A program made the translations under genes and the position numbers. From Cognatishimia coralii (GTDB lineage: Bacteria; Pseudomonadota; Alphaproteobacteria; Rhodobacterales; Rhodobacteraceae): 64,000 nt of DNA. The notes below the pieces were generated by a model. It was not told the origin of the DNA. It saw nothing but the letters and a program-made list of their open reading frames with translations, and did no database searches. The stretch lies in NCBI RefSeq assembly GCF_037478305.1, contig NZ_JBBGAZ010000002.1:186001-250000 (forward strand), written 5' to 3'. Of this stretch, positions 43,768-54,178 are shown piece by piece (position 1 is the stretch's first letter; each line of letters begins with the position of its first letter).

Positions 43768-45312
43768 ATGCTGGTTTCTGACTCTGCATTACTAGCGATT
43801 CAGCTTGGGCTTATAGGCGCTTGTGTGCTTGGCCTCGTACTTGTGGGGATTCGAGGCGCCTTTACGCATTCTTCTTCGCGGCGTTGGCAATACCAACGCG
43901 ACGAGGCGCCTCTGGTGCTTCTCTTTGAGAACGGCGTATTGATTGACGCTGATCGCGACGCAACCGCGCTCTTGGGGACGCAGGACCTTAAGGACGTGAC
44001 TTGGGCCCATGTCCGTGGCGTGGTTGCCAATCGTATAGCCACAATCCCGGTCTCTTTGGGCAACAGCAACGATCCAATCCGAACCTATCCAATCAACGCA
44101 AGACCCGGAGAACTCAGGGCAACGCTTGAACAATGGAACAAATACGCGAAGCTCTCGCTCCACAATTGGCCTACGCAAAACAAACGCAAGGCTGGCGTCC
44201 GAGTCCCAGTATCTGAGTTTGAGTCTTTGACCAACGCATCCATGGACTCGCCATTTCCGATTTGGAGAATGTCGGATCAAAACAAGGTGATTTGGGCGAA
44301 CCCTGCCTTTTTTAAAGAATGCGGCAATCGTTTTCGGCTTGGCGAACACGCGGATAAAATGAAGATCCGAATTCCGGATGACCTCAAATCTGGAGAGTCG
44401 TTTCGTGTGTCTTATGACTCGGACCATCACGGCAGCATTCGCCATTTTGACATAACGATGATTGCCAACGGCGCGTCGCGCACTTTCTTTGCGGTAAACG
44501 CAGACAAGGCCGTGCAGGCGGATGAAGCCCGACGAAATTTTGTTCAGACGCTGGCAAAGACATTTGCACAACTCTCAACCGGCCTAGCGATCTTTGACAG
44601 GGACCGGCGGCTTGTCTTGTTCAACCCTGCCCTTTTGGATCAATTTGGCCTGCCCGCAGGTTTCCTGAGCGGCGAACCCACGCTAAACGCCTTCTTTGAC
44701 AAACTCCGCCAAGACCGCATGATCCCCGAGCCACGCAATTATGGATCTTGGCGTGAGCGCATCATGCATATGGTGCTGGATGCCACTGACGACCGCTACC
44801 GCGAAATCTGGCCACTGCCATCGGGCGAAACTTTTCGTGTTACTGGACGCCCGCATCCAAATGGCGCAGTGGCGTTTCTGTTCGAAGACATCAGCGCCGA
44901 ACTTTCTCTGGAGAGGCGATTTCGTGCGCAATTGGACATCACAAAAGCCGTCATTAACAATCTTCCCTCAGCAATCGCCGTTGTCTCACCGGGAGGGAGT
45001 TTCTCGATGACCAATGCCGCTTTCCAAAAGATGTGGCATGTCGACCCTGACAGTTCCATCGCAAATTTCACTTGGGTCGATTTCGAGAAGATTTGGCAAG
45101 ATAAGGTGAAAGAGACTCTGATAATCGGGAGTCTCAGCAATTATTTGCGCCTATATCACGATCGACATGGCTGGGTTCGCGAGTTAAACCAGGAGTCCGG
45201 CAAGATCTTGCGAATTCAAGCGGATCCGATCATGGGTGGTTACACTATTCTGACATTTCACGAAGGCACTGTGCCCGTCCCAATCGACGCAAAAAAACTC
45301 GCACCCAGCTAG
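43768..45312 (+). CDS. PAS-domain membrane protein, DivL-like but lacking a kinase domain
   Basis: 514 residues. N-terminal membrane helix (about 8-28), then three or four PAS-like domains: about 45-125 (diverged), 160-255 (IWRMSDQNKVIWANPAFF), 280-390 (GLAIFDRDRRLVLFNPAL) and 400-500 (AIAVVSPGGSFSMTNAAF). It stops after the last PAS, with no HisKA or ATPase. Location next to tsaE and a CtrA-type site upstream recall DivL, the tyrosine pseudokinase that controls CckA and CtrA, which is my inference. It may be a truncated DivL scaffold or an unrelated PAS sensor. Confidence 0.6.
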   Translation: MLVSDSALLAIQLGLIGACVLGLVLVGIRGAFTHSSSRRWQYQRDEAPLVLLFENGVLIDADRDATALLGTQDLKDVTWAHVRGVVANRIATIPVSLGNSNDPIRTYPINARPGELRATLEQWNKYAKLSLHNWPTQNKRKAGVRVPVSEFESLTNASMDSPFPIWRMSDQNKVIWANPAFFKECGNRFRLGEHADKMKIRIPDDLKSGESFRVSYDSDHHGSIRHFDITMIANGASRTFFAVNADKAVQADEARRNFVQTLAKTFAQLSTGLAIFDRDRRLVLFNPALLDQFGLPAGFLSGEPTLNAFFDKLRQDRMIPEPRNYGSWRERIMHMVLDATDDRYREIWPLPSGETFRVTGRPHPNGAVAFLFEDISAELSLERRFRAQLDITKAVINNLPSAIAVVSPGGSFSMTNAAFQKMWHVDPDSSIANFTWVDFEKIWQDKVKETLIIGSLSNYLRLYHDRHGWVRELNQESGKILRIQADPIMGGYTILTFHEGTVPVPIDAKKLAPS

Positions 45313-45357
45313 GCGCTTGCTGGTTGCAGGTGAGGCAGGGCGTAGTATCTTTGCACT

Positions 45358-45834
45358 ATGACCCAGCGCAGTTTTTCGCTCGATTTAACCGACCCGGATG
45401 CCACCACCCAACTGGCAAAAACCATCGCACCGCGTCTGGGTGCGGGCGACGTGCTGCTGTTCACCGGTGATATCGGCGCTGGAAAAACCCATTTTGCGCG
45501 CGCACTGATCCAAAGCCTTTTGCCTGAGCCAGAGGATGTTCCGTCGCCGACATTTACGCTGGTCCAGATCTATGAGGTGTATCAATTCGAAATCTGGCAC
45601 GCGGATCTCTATCGGTTGACCAGTCCGGACGAGGTGGTCGAACTGGGCCTGATTGACGCGTTCAGCGATGCGCTATGTCTGGTCGAATGGCCCGACCGAC
45701 TGGCGGAGCTTGCTCCGTCCTCGGCCCTTTCGGTGTCCATGCGTATGACAGAACATCCCGGCCAACGTGCGCTCACCTTCACATGGGAGGCTGCGAAGTG
45801 GGACGAAAAACTCGCAGGTCTGGATGACCTCTGA
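45358..45834 (+). CDS. tsaE: tRNA threonylcarbamoyladenosine biosynthesis ATPase TsaE
   Basis: 158 residues. Walker A is FTGDIGAGKTHFARAL, followed by VPSPTFTLVQIYE and HADLYRL, the TsaE signature. It drives the TsaBD cycle of t6A synthesis; tsaD is at 30571. Its stop lies 11 bases into amgK. Confidence 0.95.
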   Translation: MTQRSFSLDLTDPDATTQLAKTIAPRLGAGDVLLFTGDIGAGKTHFARALIQSLLPEPEDVPSPTFTLVQIYEVYQFEIWHADLYRLTSPDEVVELGLIDAFSDALCLVEWPDRLAELAPSSALSVSMRMTEHPGQRALTFTWEAAKWDEKLAGLDDL

Positions 45835-46831
45835 TCTTCACCCCGAGGGCGCTCGCTTTCTTGCGAACTCCGATTGGGCTTCGGCCGAAGTAGCCGCGCT
45901 GACCCAGGACGCATCCGCGCGTAAATACTTTCGTCTGACCAAGCAGACCCGGGACACGGCCATTTTGATGGATGCATCCCAAGCTCCGTCAGAAGAAATG
46001 GCGCGATTCCTGAAGATCGGCCGCCATTTAAGGAAGATCCACCTATCAGCTCCGGAAATCTATGCAGAAGCCCCGGGCTTTTTGGTCCTGGAGGACTTTG
46101 GTGACCTGCGTTTCGCGGACATGCCCGGCGATCAAGGCAGCCTCTATCCGATAGCTCTTGATGCTTTGTTGCATCTTCAAGCACATCCCGCGCCGCAAGA
46201 CTTGCCCATTTGTGACGCGGCGCATCTCGGAGTGCTCGCCGCCACAGCATGGCAGTGGTACGCACCCGCCAGTACCGGAGAACGCGACGCCTTGGGGCAG
46301 TCGGTTGTAGACTTGGTTGAATCGCTCGCAAACAACCTGCTCCCGAAGCCAAGCTGCATGATGCTACGAGACTATCACGCAGAAAACATTATGTGGCTTC
46401 CCCAGCGCAATGGCACATCAAGAGCCGGTCTGTTGGATTTCCAGGATGCAATGCTGGGGCACCCCGCCTTCGATGTGGTGTCTCTGTTGCAAGATGCGCG
46501 GCGGGATATTTCTCCTGATTTCGAACTGGAGATGTGCACCTACTTTCGAAAACGCGCCTCGATCAGTGAGGATGAGTTTACCACAACCTATGCAGCCCTT
46601 GGAGCCATTCGCAACCTGCGCATCATCGGTATGTTCGCTCGCCTGTCGCGCCTGCTGCGCCGGCCCAGCTATGTCGATTTCATTCCGCGAGTCTGGGCGT
46701 ATCTGGAGCGCGACTTGGCGCATCCGGGCCTCAATGACCTGCGGAAGATTGTAGATGAGACACTTCCATTTCCCGCCGAGACTCACCTGAATTTTCTGAG
46801 AACCGAATGCCTGACACCCCCACCTCAGTGA
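45824..46831 (+). CDS. amgK: Anomeric MurNAc/GlcNAc kinase AmgK
   Basis: 335 residues from the ATG at 45824 (overlaps tsaE by 11 bases). Aminoglycoside-phosphotransferase fold: catalytic LRDYHAENIMWL, metal site LLDFQDAMLGHPAFDVVSL. Phosphorylates the anomeric hydroxyl of MurNAc in the peptidoglycan salvage route that bypasses GlmU/MurA. The next gene is murU, the partner uridylyltransferase. Confidence 0.9.
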   Translation: MTSDLHPEGARFLANSDWASAEVAALTQDASARKYFRLTKQTRDTAILMDASQAPSEEMARFLKIGRHLRKIHLSAPEIYAEAPGFLVLEDFGDLRFADMPGDQGSLYPIALDALLHLQAHPAPQDLPICDAAHLGVLAATAWQWYAPASTGERDALGQSVVDLVESLANNLLPKPSCMMLRDYHAENIMWLPQRNGTSRAGLLDFQDAMLGHPAFDVVSLLQDARRDISPDFELEMCTYFRKRASISEDEFTTTYAALGAIRNLRIIGMFARLSRLLRRPSYVDFIPRVWAYLERDLAHPGLNDLRKIVDETLPFPAETHLNFLRTECLTPPPQ

Positions 46832-47499
46832 TGATATTTGCCGCTGGTTTTGGAACGCGCATGGGCGATCTGACCCGCGCGACTCCCAAGCCATTGATCA
46901 AGGTAAATGGCAAAGGCCTCATCGACCACACTCTGGACTTGGTTGACAGCATTTCGCCCGAGATCACAGTTGTAAATGCCCACTATCTGGCCGATCACAT
47001 CGTCGATCATTTTGCCGACAAAGACGCCATAATCAGCATCGAAAAACCGGACATTTTGGATACCGGAGGAGGCTTGAAGGCAGCGTTGCCGCTTCTGAAA
47101 CAATCCCCCGTCTTCACCAGCAACAGTGATTGCATCTGGGACGGTCCCAATCCGTTTCGTCTTTTGTTAGAGTCGTGGAGCCCGAAACGCATGGATGCGC
47201 TTTTAGGGTGTATTAGGGTCGAAAATTGCCTTGGTAGGGTCTCTCCTGGGGACTTCAGCATTGACGAAAATGGCATGATTTCCCGAAAAGGCGAATTCGT
47301 CTATGGTGGCGTTCAGATCATTAAAACAGACCGTGTAAGAGCCCATCCAAATCGAACATTCTCACTGAATGAGATCTGGGATCAGATTGCGCAGGACAAG
47401 CGGCTCTTTGGGCTGGACTACCCCGGACGATGGTGCGACGTCGGACACCCGGACGGGATCGCATTGGCCGAAGGGCTTTTGAGGGGGCAAGATGTTTGA
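46807..47499 (+). CDS. murU: MurNAc-alpha-1-phosphate uridylyltransferase MurU
   Basis: 230 residues. Nucleotidyltransferase signature FAAGFGTRMGDLTRATPKPLIKV, and GGVQIIKTDRVR near the end. Converts MurNAc-1-phosphate to UDP-MurNAc. Starts within amgK (25-base overlap) and ends within addB (8-base overlap). Confidence 0.9.
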   Translation: MPDTPTSVMIFAAGFGTRMGDLTRATPKPLIKVNGKGLIDHTLDLVDSISPEITVVNAHYLADHIVDHFADKDAIISIEKPDILDTGGGLKAALPLLKQSPVFTSNSDCIWDGPNPFRLLLESWSPKRMDALLGCIRVENCLGRVSPGDFSIDENGMISRKGEFVYGGVQIIKTDRVRAHPNRTFSLNEIWDQIAQDKRLFGLDYPGRWCDVGHPDGIALAEGLLRGQDV

Positions 47500-50422
47500 A
47501 ATCACCAGCAAGCCGAACGTTTTTGGCGTCGCGCCCGGCGTCGATTTTCCACGCGCACTGATCGAGGGTCTCAAGGCGCGGATGCAGTCCCACCCCCCCG
47601 AGGCTATGGCGCGTGTTGAGGTCATCGTGAACACGCAGCGGATGGCGCGGCGGATGCGACAATTGTTTGATCAGGGTCCGCCCATGCTCTTGCCGCGGGT
47701 CAAGCTGCTGACAAGCCTTGGGCAGTCGCTCAAGACCCCCCTGCCGCCGGCTGTTAATCCTCTGCGTCGACGGTTCGAACTGACCCAGATCATCGCCCGC
47801 CTTTTGGATCAACAACCCGATCTCGCCCCGCGTGCGTCGCTCTTTGATCTGGCAGACAGTCTCGCGACGCTCATGGACGAAATGAATGGCGAGGGCGTAT
47901 CCCCGGATGCGATTGCCGCGTTGGATGTCAGCGATCAATCGGGCCATTGGGAACGGGCGCAGCAATTCTTTGGCATTGCCCGTCAGTTTCTGGCCACCGT
48001 CGCAGAGGAACCGGACGCGGAATCCCGCCAAAGACAGATCGTCGAGGCGCTGATTGCCCAGTGGGAGGTCGCGCCACCGGATCATCCGGTGATTTTGGCG
48101 GGCTCCACCGGTTCGCGGGGCACGACGATGTTGCTGATGCAGGCTATCGCGCGGCTGCCGCAGGGGGCTTTGATCCTGCCCGGGTTCGATTTTGATACCC
48201 CGGCCTCTGTTTGGGCGACGCTTGGGGATGCGCTGTCGGCAGAGGATCACCCGCAATATCGGTTCAACAAGATCCTTCGTGGTTTGGATATGTCGCCCAT
48301 GGATGTTCAACCCTGGACCGAGATCCAAGCGCCAAGCCCCGCGCGTAATCGGCTTGTGTCGCTGGCCCTGCGCCCAGCGCCGGTCACAGACCAATGGCTG
48401 TCCGAAGGCCCAAGTCTGACCAATCTGGACGCGGCCTGCGAAGGCATCACTTTGGTCGAAGCGGGGTCAATGCGCGACGAAGCCCTCGCGATTGCCATGC
48501 GCCTAAGGCAAGCGGCCGAGGACGGGGTACCTGCGGCTTTGATCACACCAGATCGGATGCTGACACGTCAGGTTACAGCGGCATTGGATCGCTGGAACAT
48601 CTTACCCGATGACTCGGCGGGCACGCCTTTGCAATTGTCGCCTCCGGGGCGGTTTTTGCGGCATGTTTCGGCTCTGTTCCAGCAGGAATTGACGTCAGAG
48701 GCTTTGCTGACTCTTCTTAAACACCCACTGACGCATTCGGGGTCTGACCGCAATACGCACCTTCGTTTGACGCGAGACCTCGAACTGTACCTTCGCCGCA
48801 AAGGGATCACCTTTCCGACAGTTGAAAAGCTCTCGGCTTTCGGTGCCGGACAAAAAGATGCCTCGGACTGGTTACAGTGGCTTACATCGCACTTCTGCGA
48901 TCAGGTGTCGCTCGGGGAAGTTCCGCTGGACGCACGCGTCACAGCGCACCTCGATTTGGCCGAACGGATCGCGCGCGGTTCTACCGCTGCGGACGGCAGC
49001 GGTGGTCTTTGGGACGAGAAAGCCGGTCGCGAGGCGATCCGCATTGTCTCGCAACTACAGTCCAACGCGGGCTACGCAGGCGCGATGACGGCGGGCGATT
49101 ATTCAGACCTGTTTGGCGCGGTCTTGTCGCGCGGCGAAGTTCGGGATCGTGACGCACCGCATCCGCATATCCTGATCTGGGGCACCCTCGAAGCGCGGGT
49201 GCAGGGTGCCGATCTTCTGATCCTTGGCGGACTGAATGAGGGCAGCTGGCCCGAAAGCCCGTCGCCTGACCCCTGGCTTAATCGAAAGATGCGTCATGAC
49301 GCGGGGCTTTTGCTGCCAGAACGTCGGATTGGCCTGTCTGCACATGACTTCCAGCAGGCCATCGGTGCCAAAGAGGTCTGGTTGACGCGCTCCATCCGCT
49401 CGGATGAGGCCGAAACCGTTCCTTCGCGCTGGATCAACCGCCTCGCGAACCTTTTGTCCGGTCTGAGGGAGCAAGGCGGGCCAGATGCTTTGGCGGCTAT
49501 GCGATCTCGTGGCTTGGCTTGGCTTGACCGCGTGGCGCAACTCGAAGCCGTCGCGCAAACCGAGCCGGCGCACCGCCCTGCCCCGCGGCCGCCCGTCAGC
49601 GCGCGCCCGACACGATTGTCCGTGACAGAGATCAAACGGCTGATCCGCGACCCCTATGCTATTTACGCAAAACATGTGCTGCGTTTGCGCGCCTTGGATC
49701 CACTCATGAAGCTGCCCGATGCCCTGCTGCGTGGCATCGTGGTGCATGAGGTACTGGAGCAATTCGTCAAAGACGTGGACGCGGACCCAAACAATCTGAC
49801 CCACGCGCATTTGATGCAGATTTCAGAGTCTATTCTTTCAGAAAACGTACCTTGGTACGCCGCCCGCGCCCTCTGGATGTCCCGCATGGAACGGGTCGCA
49901 GGGCATTTTATCGCGGGCGAAACCTCTCGTCGCAAACACGCCAAACCCGCCGGGTTTGAAACCCGAGCCCGGTCAGAAATTCCCCATCTGGGGTTCACTC
50001 TGAGTGGCACGGCCGACCGGATCGACCGTGACGAAAACGGTAATCTGCTGATCTATGACTACAAGACCGGGACGCCCCCGTCGCCCGAGGAACAAAAGTT
50101 CTTTGACAAGCAGCTGTTGCTTGAGGCTGCGATGGCAGAACGCGGCGGGTTTGAAGGCATCACCCCGTCCGAAGTGGTAGCCGCGATTTACCTTGGTCTT
50201 GGGAATACTCCGAAGGATGTTGCTGCGCCTTTGGTTGACACACCGCCTGCGCAGATCTGGGCTGAATTCGAGCGGATGATTGCGAAATACCAGGATCCCG
50301 AGCAGGGCTACACGGCCCGCCGCGCGCTGCGCAAGGATACGGACATCGGCGACTATGACCAGCTCGCGCGATTTGGGGAATGGGAAGTGACCGACGCGCC
50401 CAAGCCGGAGGATCTGACGTGA
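47492..50422 (+). CDS. addB: AddB, double-strand break repair nuclease subunit
   Basis: 976 residues, alphaproteobacterial AddB type. N-terminal inactivated helicase-like domain (APGVDFPRALIEGL...), central IWGTLEARVQGADLLILGGLNEGSWP, C-terminal PD-(D/E)XK nuclease with LLIYDYKTGTPPSPEEQ. With AddA it resects DNA ends for RecA. The unit lies directly behind murU. Confidence 0.93.
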   Translation: MFEITSKPNVFGVAPGVDFPRALIEGLKARMQSHPPEAMARVEVIVNTQRMARRMRQLFDQGPPMLLPRVKLLTSLGQSLKTPLPPAVNPLRRRFELTQIIARLLDQQPDLAPRASLFDLADSLATLMDEMNGEGVSPDAIAALDVSDQSGHWERAQQFFGIARQFLATVAEEPDAESRQRQIVEALIAQWEVAPPDHPVILAGSTGSRGTTMLLMQAIARLPQGALILPGFDFDTPASVWATLGDALSAEDHPQYRFNKILRGLDMSPMDVQPWTEIQAPSPARNRLVSLALRPAPVTDQWLSEGPSLTNLDAACEGITLVEAGSMRDEALAIAMRLRQAAEDGVPAALITPDRMLTRQVTAALDRWNILPDDSAGTPLQLSPPGRFLRHVSALFQQELTSEALLTLLKHPLTHSGSDRNTHLRLTRDLELYLRRKGITFPTVEKLSAFGAGQKDASDWLQWLTSHFCDQVSLGEVPLDARVTAHLDLAERIARGSTAADGSGGLWDEKAGREAIRIVSQLQSNAGYAGAMTAGDYSDLFGAVLSRGEVRDRDAPHPHILIWGTLEARVQGADLLILGGLNEGSWPESPSPDPWLNRKMRHDAGLLLPERRIGLSAHDFQQAIGAKEVWLTRSIRSDEAETVPSRWINRLANLLSGLREQGGPDALAAMRSRGLAWLDRVAQLEAVAQTEPAHRPAPRPPVSARPTRLSVTEIKRLIRDPYAIYAKHVLRLRALDPLMKLPDALLRGIVVHEVLEQFVKDVDADPNNLTHAHLMQISESILSENVPWYAARALWMSRMERVAGHFIAGETSRRKHAKPAGFETRARSEIPHLGFTLSGTADRIDRDENGNLLIYDYKTGTPPSPEEQKFFDKQLLLEAAMAERGGFEGITPSEVVAAIYLGLGNTPKDVAAPLVDTPPAQIWAEFERMIAKYQDPEQGYTARRALRKDTDIGDYDQLARFGEWEVTDAPKPEDLT

Positions 50423-53400
50423 AAATGAACGATGCAACACGCCGTCAGGTCCAAGCAGCCCAACCACGGGCGTCGACATGGCTGAATGCGAACGCGGGCA
50501 GCGGTAAAACGCGTGTGTTAACGGATCGCGTGGCGCGGCTCTTGCTGCAGGGGGTCGAGCCTCAGCATATTCTTTGCCTGACCTACACCAAAGCCGCTGC
50601 ATCCGAGATGCAGAACCGTCTGTTCAAACGTCTTGGTGCCTGGGCCATGAAGGATGATCGAGAGCTGCGGCATGAGCTTGAAGAGCTGGGCGTCGATGGC
50701 CCCGTGGACCGCGCCAGACTGCGGGATGCTCGGACGCTGTTTGCGCGCGCGATTGAAACGCCGGGCGGGCTAAAAATCCAAACCATCCATTCGTTCTGTG
50801 CGTCTTTGCTGCGCCGGTTTCCGTTAGAGGCCGGTGTCTCGCCTTTGTTTCGAGAGATGGAGGATCGCGCAGCAACGCTCTTGCGGGAGACGATTGTCGA
50901 AGAAATGGCCGCGGGAGATGACGCGGATCTGGTGGCGCAATTTGCTCAGGTCTTTACGGGAACGGATTTCCAACAGATCTCGGAGGATGTCGCGAAACAC
51001 AGCGCAGCCTTTGCGCAGGATCCATCCTGGGAAGCAATCTGCGAGGCATTGGGGATCGATCCTCAAATGTCCGAAAATGTCATCGCCTCTGAAGTGTTTT
51101 TGGGCGACGAGGCAGCGCTCTTCGGTGCCCTCATCGCTGCGATGAAAACAGGCAGCGCGACCGATGTGAAAAACACTGAAAAACTCGCATTGGTGACTGA
51201 TTTCGGGATCGGAGATCTTCCGAACCTAGAGAGAATCTTTTTGACAGGGGCCACGGCGAAATCGCCGTTTTCTGCCAAGATAGGATCTATACCAACCAAG
51301 AAATTGCAGTCGGAATACCCCGGCCTGACGGAAAAACTGAATAAACTGATGGCGCGGGTCGAAGAGGCACGTCCCAAGCGGTTGGCCCTGGCAAATGCAC
51401 GCCGTTCAATGGCCCTTTGGCGCTTTGGTCATGCCTTCGTCGAAAGGTATGAAAATCAAAAGCAACAATTGGGCTGGCTGGACTTTGACGACCTGATCTT
51501 GCGGGCTCGTGATTTGTTGAATGATCCAGCCGTGGCCGCTTGGGTTCTGTATCGATTGGATGGCGGCATCGATCACATTCTGGTCGATGAGGCGCAGGAT
51601 ACCAGTCCCGAGCAATGGCAGGTCATCGAACGCTTGGCGCAAGAATTCACGTCCGGTGAAGGCGCGCATGACGCGGAGCATCCGCGGACGATCTTTGTCG
51701 TCGGGGACAAGAAGCAGTCGATCTATTCCTTCCAGGGGGCCGACCCCGCCGAGTTTGATCGCATGCGCGAAGAGTTCGCGGCGCGGCTGGATGGCTCGCA
51801 AACGCCATTGCAGAAATCCGAACTCGAACATTCGTTCCGGTCGTCCTATGCCATTCTTCGGGTGGTCGATGAATGCTTCAAGCTGCGCGCGGACACGGAT
51901 TTCGAGCAGCACATTGCGTTTAACAGCGATATGCCGGGGCGGGTCGATCTGTGGCCTGTGATCGAGCCCACAGCCAAGGCGGAAGAAGGCGACTGGTTCG
52001 ATCCGGTAGACCGTCTCTCGGAAATGCATCACACGGTTCATCTGGCGCGCATGATCGCGGATCAAATCAAACGAATGATCGCGACCGGCGCTACAATTCC
52101 TGCTGGCAAGGATGAAACTGGGGTCTACAGACAGCGACGTGTGCGGGCTGGGGATTTTCTGATCCTCGTGCAACGGCGCTCTGACCTGTTCCAAGAAATC
52201 ATCCGCGCCTGCAAAGCTGCAGACCTGCCCATCGCAGGGGCAGACCGGCTGAAAGTCGGAGCCGAGCTCGCGGTGCGCGACTTAGCAGCCTTGTTGAGCT
52301 TCCTCTCGACTCCGGAAGACAGCCTCTCTTTGGCAACGGTGCTTAGGTCACCACTCTTTGGCTGGAGCGAGCAGGCGCTGTTTGATCTTGCGCACCGACG
52401 TGAGGTGCCGCTGTTGTGGCAAGCGCTGCGGGATCGGGGCAACGAGTTTCCGGAAACCATGGAGATCCTCGGCGATCTCATGGGGCAAACCGATTTCTTG
52501 AGGCCTTACGACCTGATCGAACGCATTCTGACCCGCCACAAAGGCCGTGCGAAACTCTTGTCACGGCTGGGGTCCGAGGCTGAGGACGGGATCAATGCGC
52601 TTTTGAGCCAGGCGCTGGCTTATGAGCGGTCTTCCGTGCCCAGTCTGACCGGCTTTCTGGTTTGGATGGAAACTGATGACCTGGAAATCAAACGCCAGAT
52701 GGATTCCGCCGAAGACCGTATTCGCGTGATGACGGTGCATGGCTCTAAAGGGCTTGAAGCGCCGATTGTGATTTTGCCCGACACCGGTAAACGCAACCGG
52801 CCCAGCGCGCCGGCGATCCTTGATGCTGATGGGGTGCCGTTGTGGACCGGACCAAGTGCCGAGATGCCCGAGGCGGTTTCTGAACGCAGGGTGGCCTTGG
52901 CGGATCGTCAGATGGAGGAACGGCAACGGCTGCTTTATGTCGCCATGACCCGCGCAGAAAAATGGCTGATCGTGGCGGCCGCCGGGGATTTGGATAAATC
53001 CGGCGAGACTTGGTACCAGACCATCGAAGCGGGAATGAAATCCGCAGGTGCCGTGCCACAGGACTTTTTGATCGGGCAGGGGCTTCGGTATTCGCACGGG
53101 GAATGGGGCGGGCCTATCGAGGACGCGCCTTTGGCCAAAATAGCAAATTCTGGTGAATTAGAGACTGTTTTCACCCAAGATGCCCCGATAGTGACCGCAT
53201 CCTCCAAGACGCTCAGCCCCTCTGAGCTGGGTGGCGCTAAGGCTTTAGCCGGAGAGGCCGGATTAGACGAAGAAACGGCCAAAACAAGGGGGTCTGCGAT
53301 CCATGCATTGCTGGAAAACCTCCCAAATCACCCGCCCGAGGACTGGGAACGCGCTGCACGGCACATCCTCGACCTCACGGATGCGGACCCAGAGGATACC

Positions 53401-53775
53401 ACCCTGCTGACAGAAGCGGCGCGTGTTCTCAAAAGCGAACATCTGGCCCATGTATTTGCCGAAGATGCCCTGGTCGAGGTTTCCATTTCTGCACATCTGG
53501 GGTCAGACCGACTGCACGGCACAATCGACCGTTTGATAATCACGCCGGACCGCATTCTCGCGATCGACTTCAAGACCAATGCGGTCGTGCCACAAAGTGT
53601 GGACTCCGTACCCGAGGGCCTGTTGCGTCAGATGGGCGCCTATGCCCACGCGCTTGCGCAGGTCTATCCTGATCGCCGCATCGAGACCGCGCTTTTGTGG
53701 ACGAAATCAACCGAACTCATGCTTTTGCCTCAAGAATTGGTGAATGACGCACTCCATAGGGCGCTAGCTGCTTGA
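50419..53775 (+). CDS. addA: AddA helicase-nuclease
   Basis: 1118 residues from a GTG at 50419, six bases after GGAGGA and overlapping addB's stop; an ATG two codons on (50425) is spaced less well. UvrD-type motifs: Walker A NANAGSGKTRVLTDR, motif II LVDEAQDTSPEQW, motif III DKKQSIYSFQGADP, VMTVHGSKGLEAPIV and YVAMTRAE; nuclease signature ILAIDFKTN at the C-terminus. ATP-dependent helicase and nuclease for recombinational repair. Confidence 0.95.
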   Translation: MKMNDATRRQVQAAQPRASTWLNANAGSGKTRVLTDRVARLLLQGVEPQHILCLTYTKAAASEMQNRLFKRLGAWAMKDDRELRHELEELGVDGPVDRARLRDARTLFARAIETPGGLKIQTIHSFCASLLRRFPLEAGVSPLFREMEDRAATLLRETIVEEMAAGDDADLVAQFAQVFTGTDFQQISEDVAKHSAAFAQDPSWEAICEALGIDPQMSENVIASEVFLGDEAALFGALIAAMKTGSATDVKNTEKLALVTDFGIGDLPNLERIFLTGATAKSPFSAKIGSIPTKKLQSEYPGLTEKLNKLMARVEEARPKRLALANARRSMALWRFGHAFVERYENQKQQLGWLDFDDLILRARDLLNDPAVAAWVLYRLDGGIDHILVDEAQDTSPEQWQVIERLAQEFTSGEGAHDAEHPRTIFVVGDKKQSIYSFQGADPAEFDRMREEFAARLDGSQTPLQKSELEHSFRSSYAILRVVDECFKLRADTDFEQHIAFNSDMPGRVDLWPVIEPTAKAEEGDWFDPVDRLSEMHHTVHLARMIADQIKRMIATGATIPAGKDETGVYRQRRVRAGDFLILVQRRSDLFQEIIRACKAADLPIAGADRLKVGAELAVRDLAALLSFLSTPEDSLSLATVLRSPLFGWSEQALFDLAHRREVPLLWQALRDRGNEFPETMEILGDLMGQTDFLRPYDLIERILTRHKGRAKLLSRLGSEAEDGINALLSQALAYERSSVPSLTGFLVWMETDDLEIKRQMDSAEDRIRVMTVHGSKGLEAPIVILPDTGKRNRPSAPAILDADGVPLWTGPSAEMPEAVSERRVALADRQMEERQRLLYVAMTRAEKWLIVAAAGDLDKSGETWYQTIEAGMKSAGAVPQDFLIGQGLRYSHGEWGGPIEDAPLAKIANSGELETVFTQDAPIVTASSKTLSPSELGGAKALAGEAGLDEETAKTRGSAIHALLENLPNHPPEDWERAARHILDLTDADPEDTTLLTEAARVLKSEHLAHVFAEDALVEVSISAHLGSDRLHGTIDRLIITPDRILAIDFKTNAVVPQSVDSVPEGLLRQMGAYAHALAQVYPDRRIETALLWTKSTELMLLPQELVNDALHRALAA

Positions 53776-53835
53776 CGCCCCAGCATCTCGTACCTAGGTT
53801 CTTAACCAACTCACTTCCCTCTTTAGGAGAAAATC

Positions 53836-54156
53836 ATGGCAACCGTTGCTGTCACCGATGCCACTTTTGACGCCGAAGTCAAAAATTCCTCTATACCAGT
53901 CGTCGTCGATTTCTGGGCGGAATGGTGTGGCCCATGTAAACAAATTGGCCCAGCTCTCGAAGAGCTGTCTTCCGAGATGGAAGGCAAGGTCAAGATCGCC
54001 AAAGTCGATGTCGACAGCAACCCAAACGCGGCTGCGTCCATGGGCGTTCGCGGCATTCCGGCGCTGTTCATCTTTAAGGACGGTCAGGTGATTTCGAACC
54101 GCGCGGGCGCGGCCCCGAAAGCGGCGCTGCAAAGCTGGATCGAAGACTCGATCTAA
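53836..54156 (+). CDS. trxA: Thioredoxin
   Basis: 106 residues, active site WCGPCKQ, cis-proline in GIPALFIF, preceded by TTAGGAG. Main cytoplasmic disulfide reductant. Same strand as addA, gap 60 bases, with its own terminator. Confidence 0.97.
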   Translation: MATVAVTDATFDAEVKNSSIPVVVDFWAEWCGPCKQIGPALEELSSEMEGKVKIAKVDVDSNPNAAASMGVRGIPALFIFKDGQVISNRAGAAPKAALQSWIEDSI

Positions 54157-54178
54157 GCCGATCTGATCGAAATTCTGG

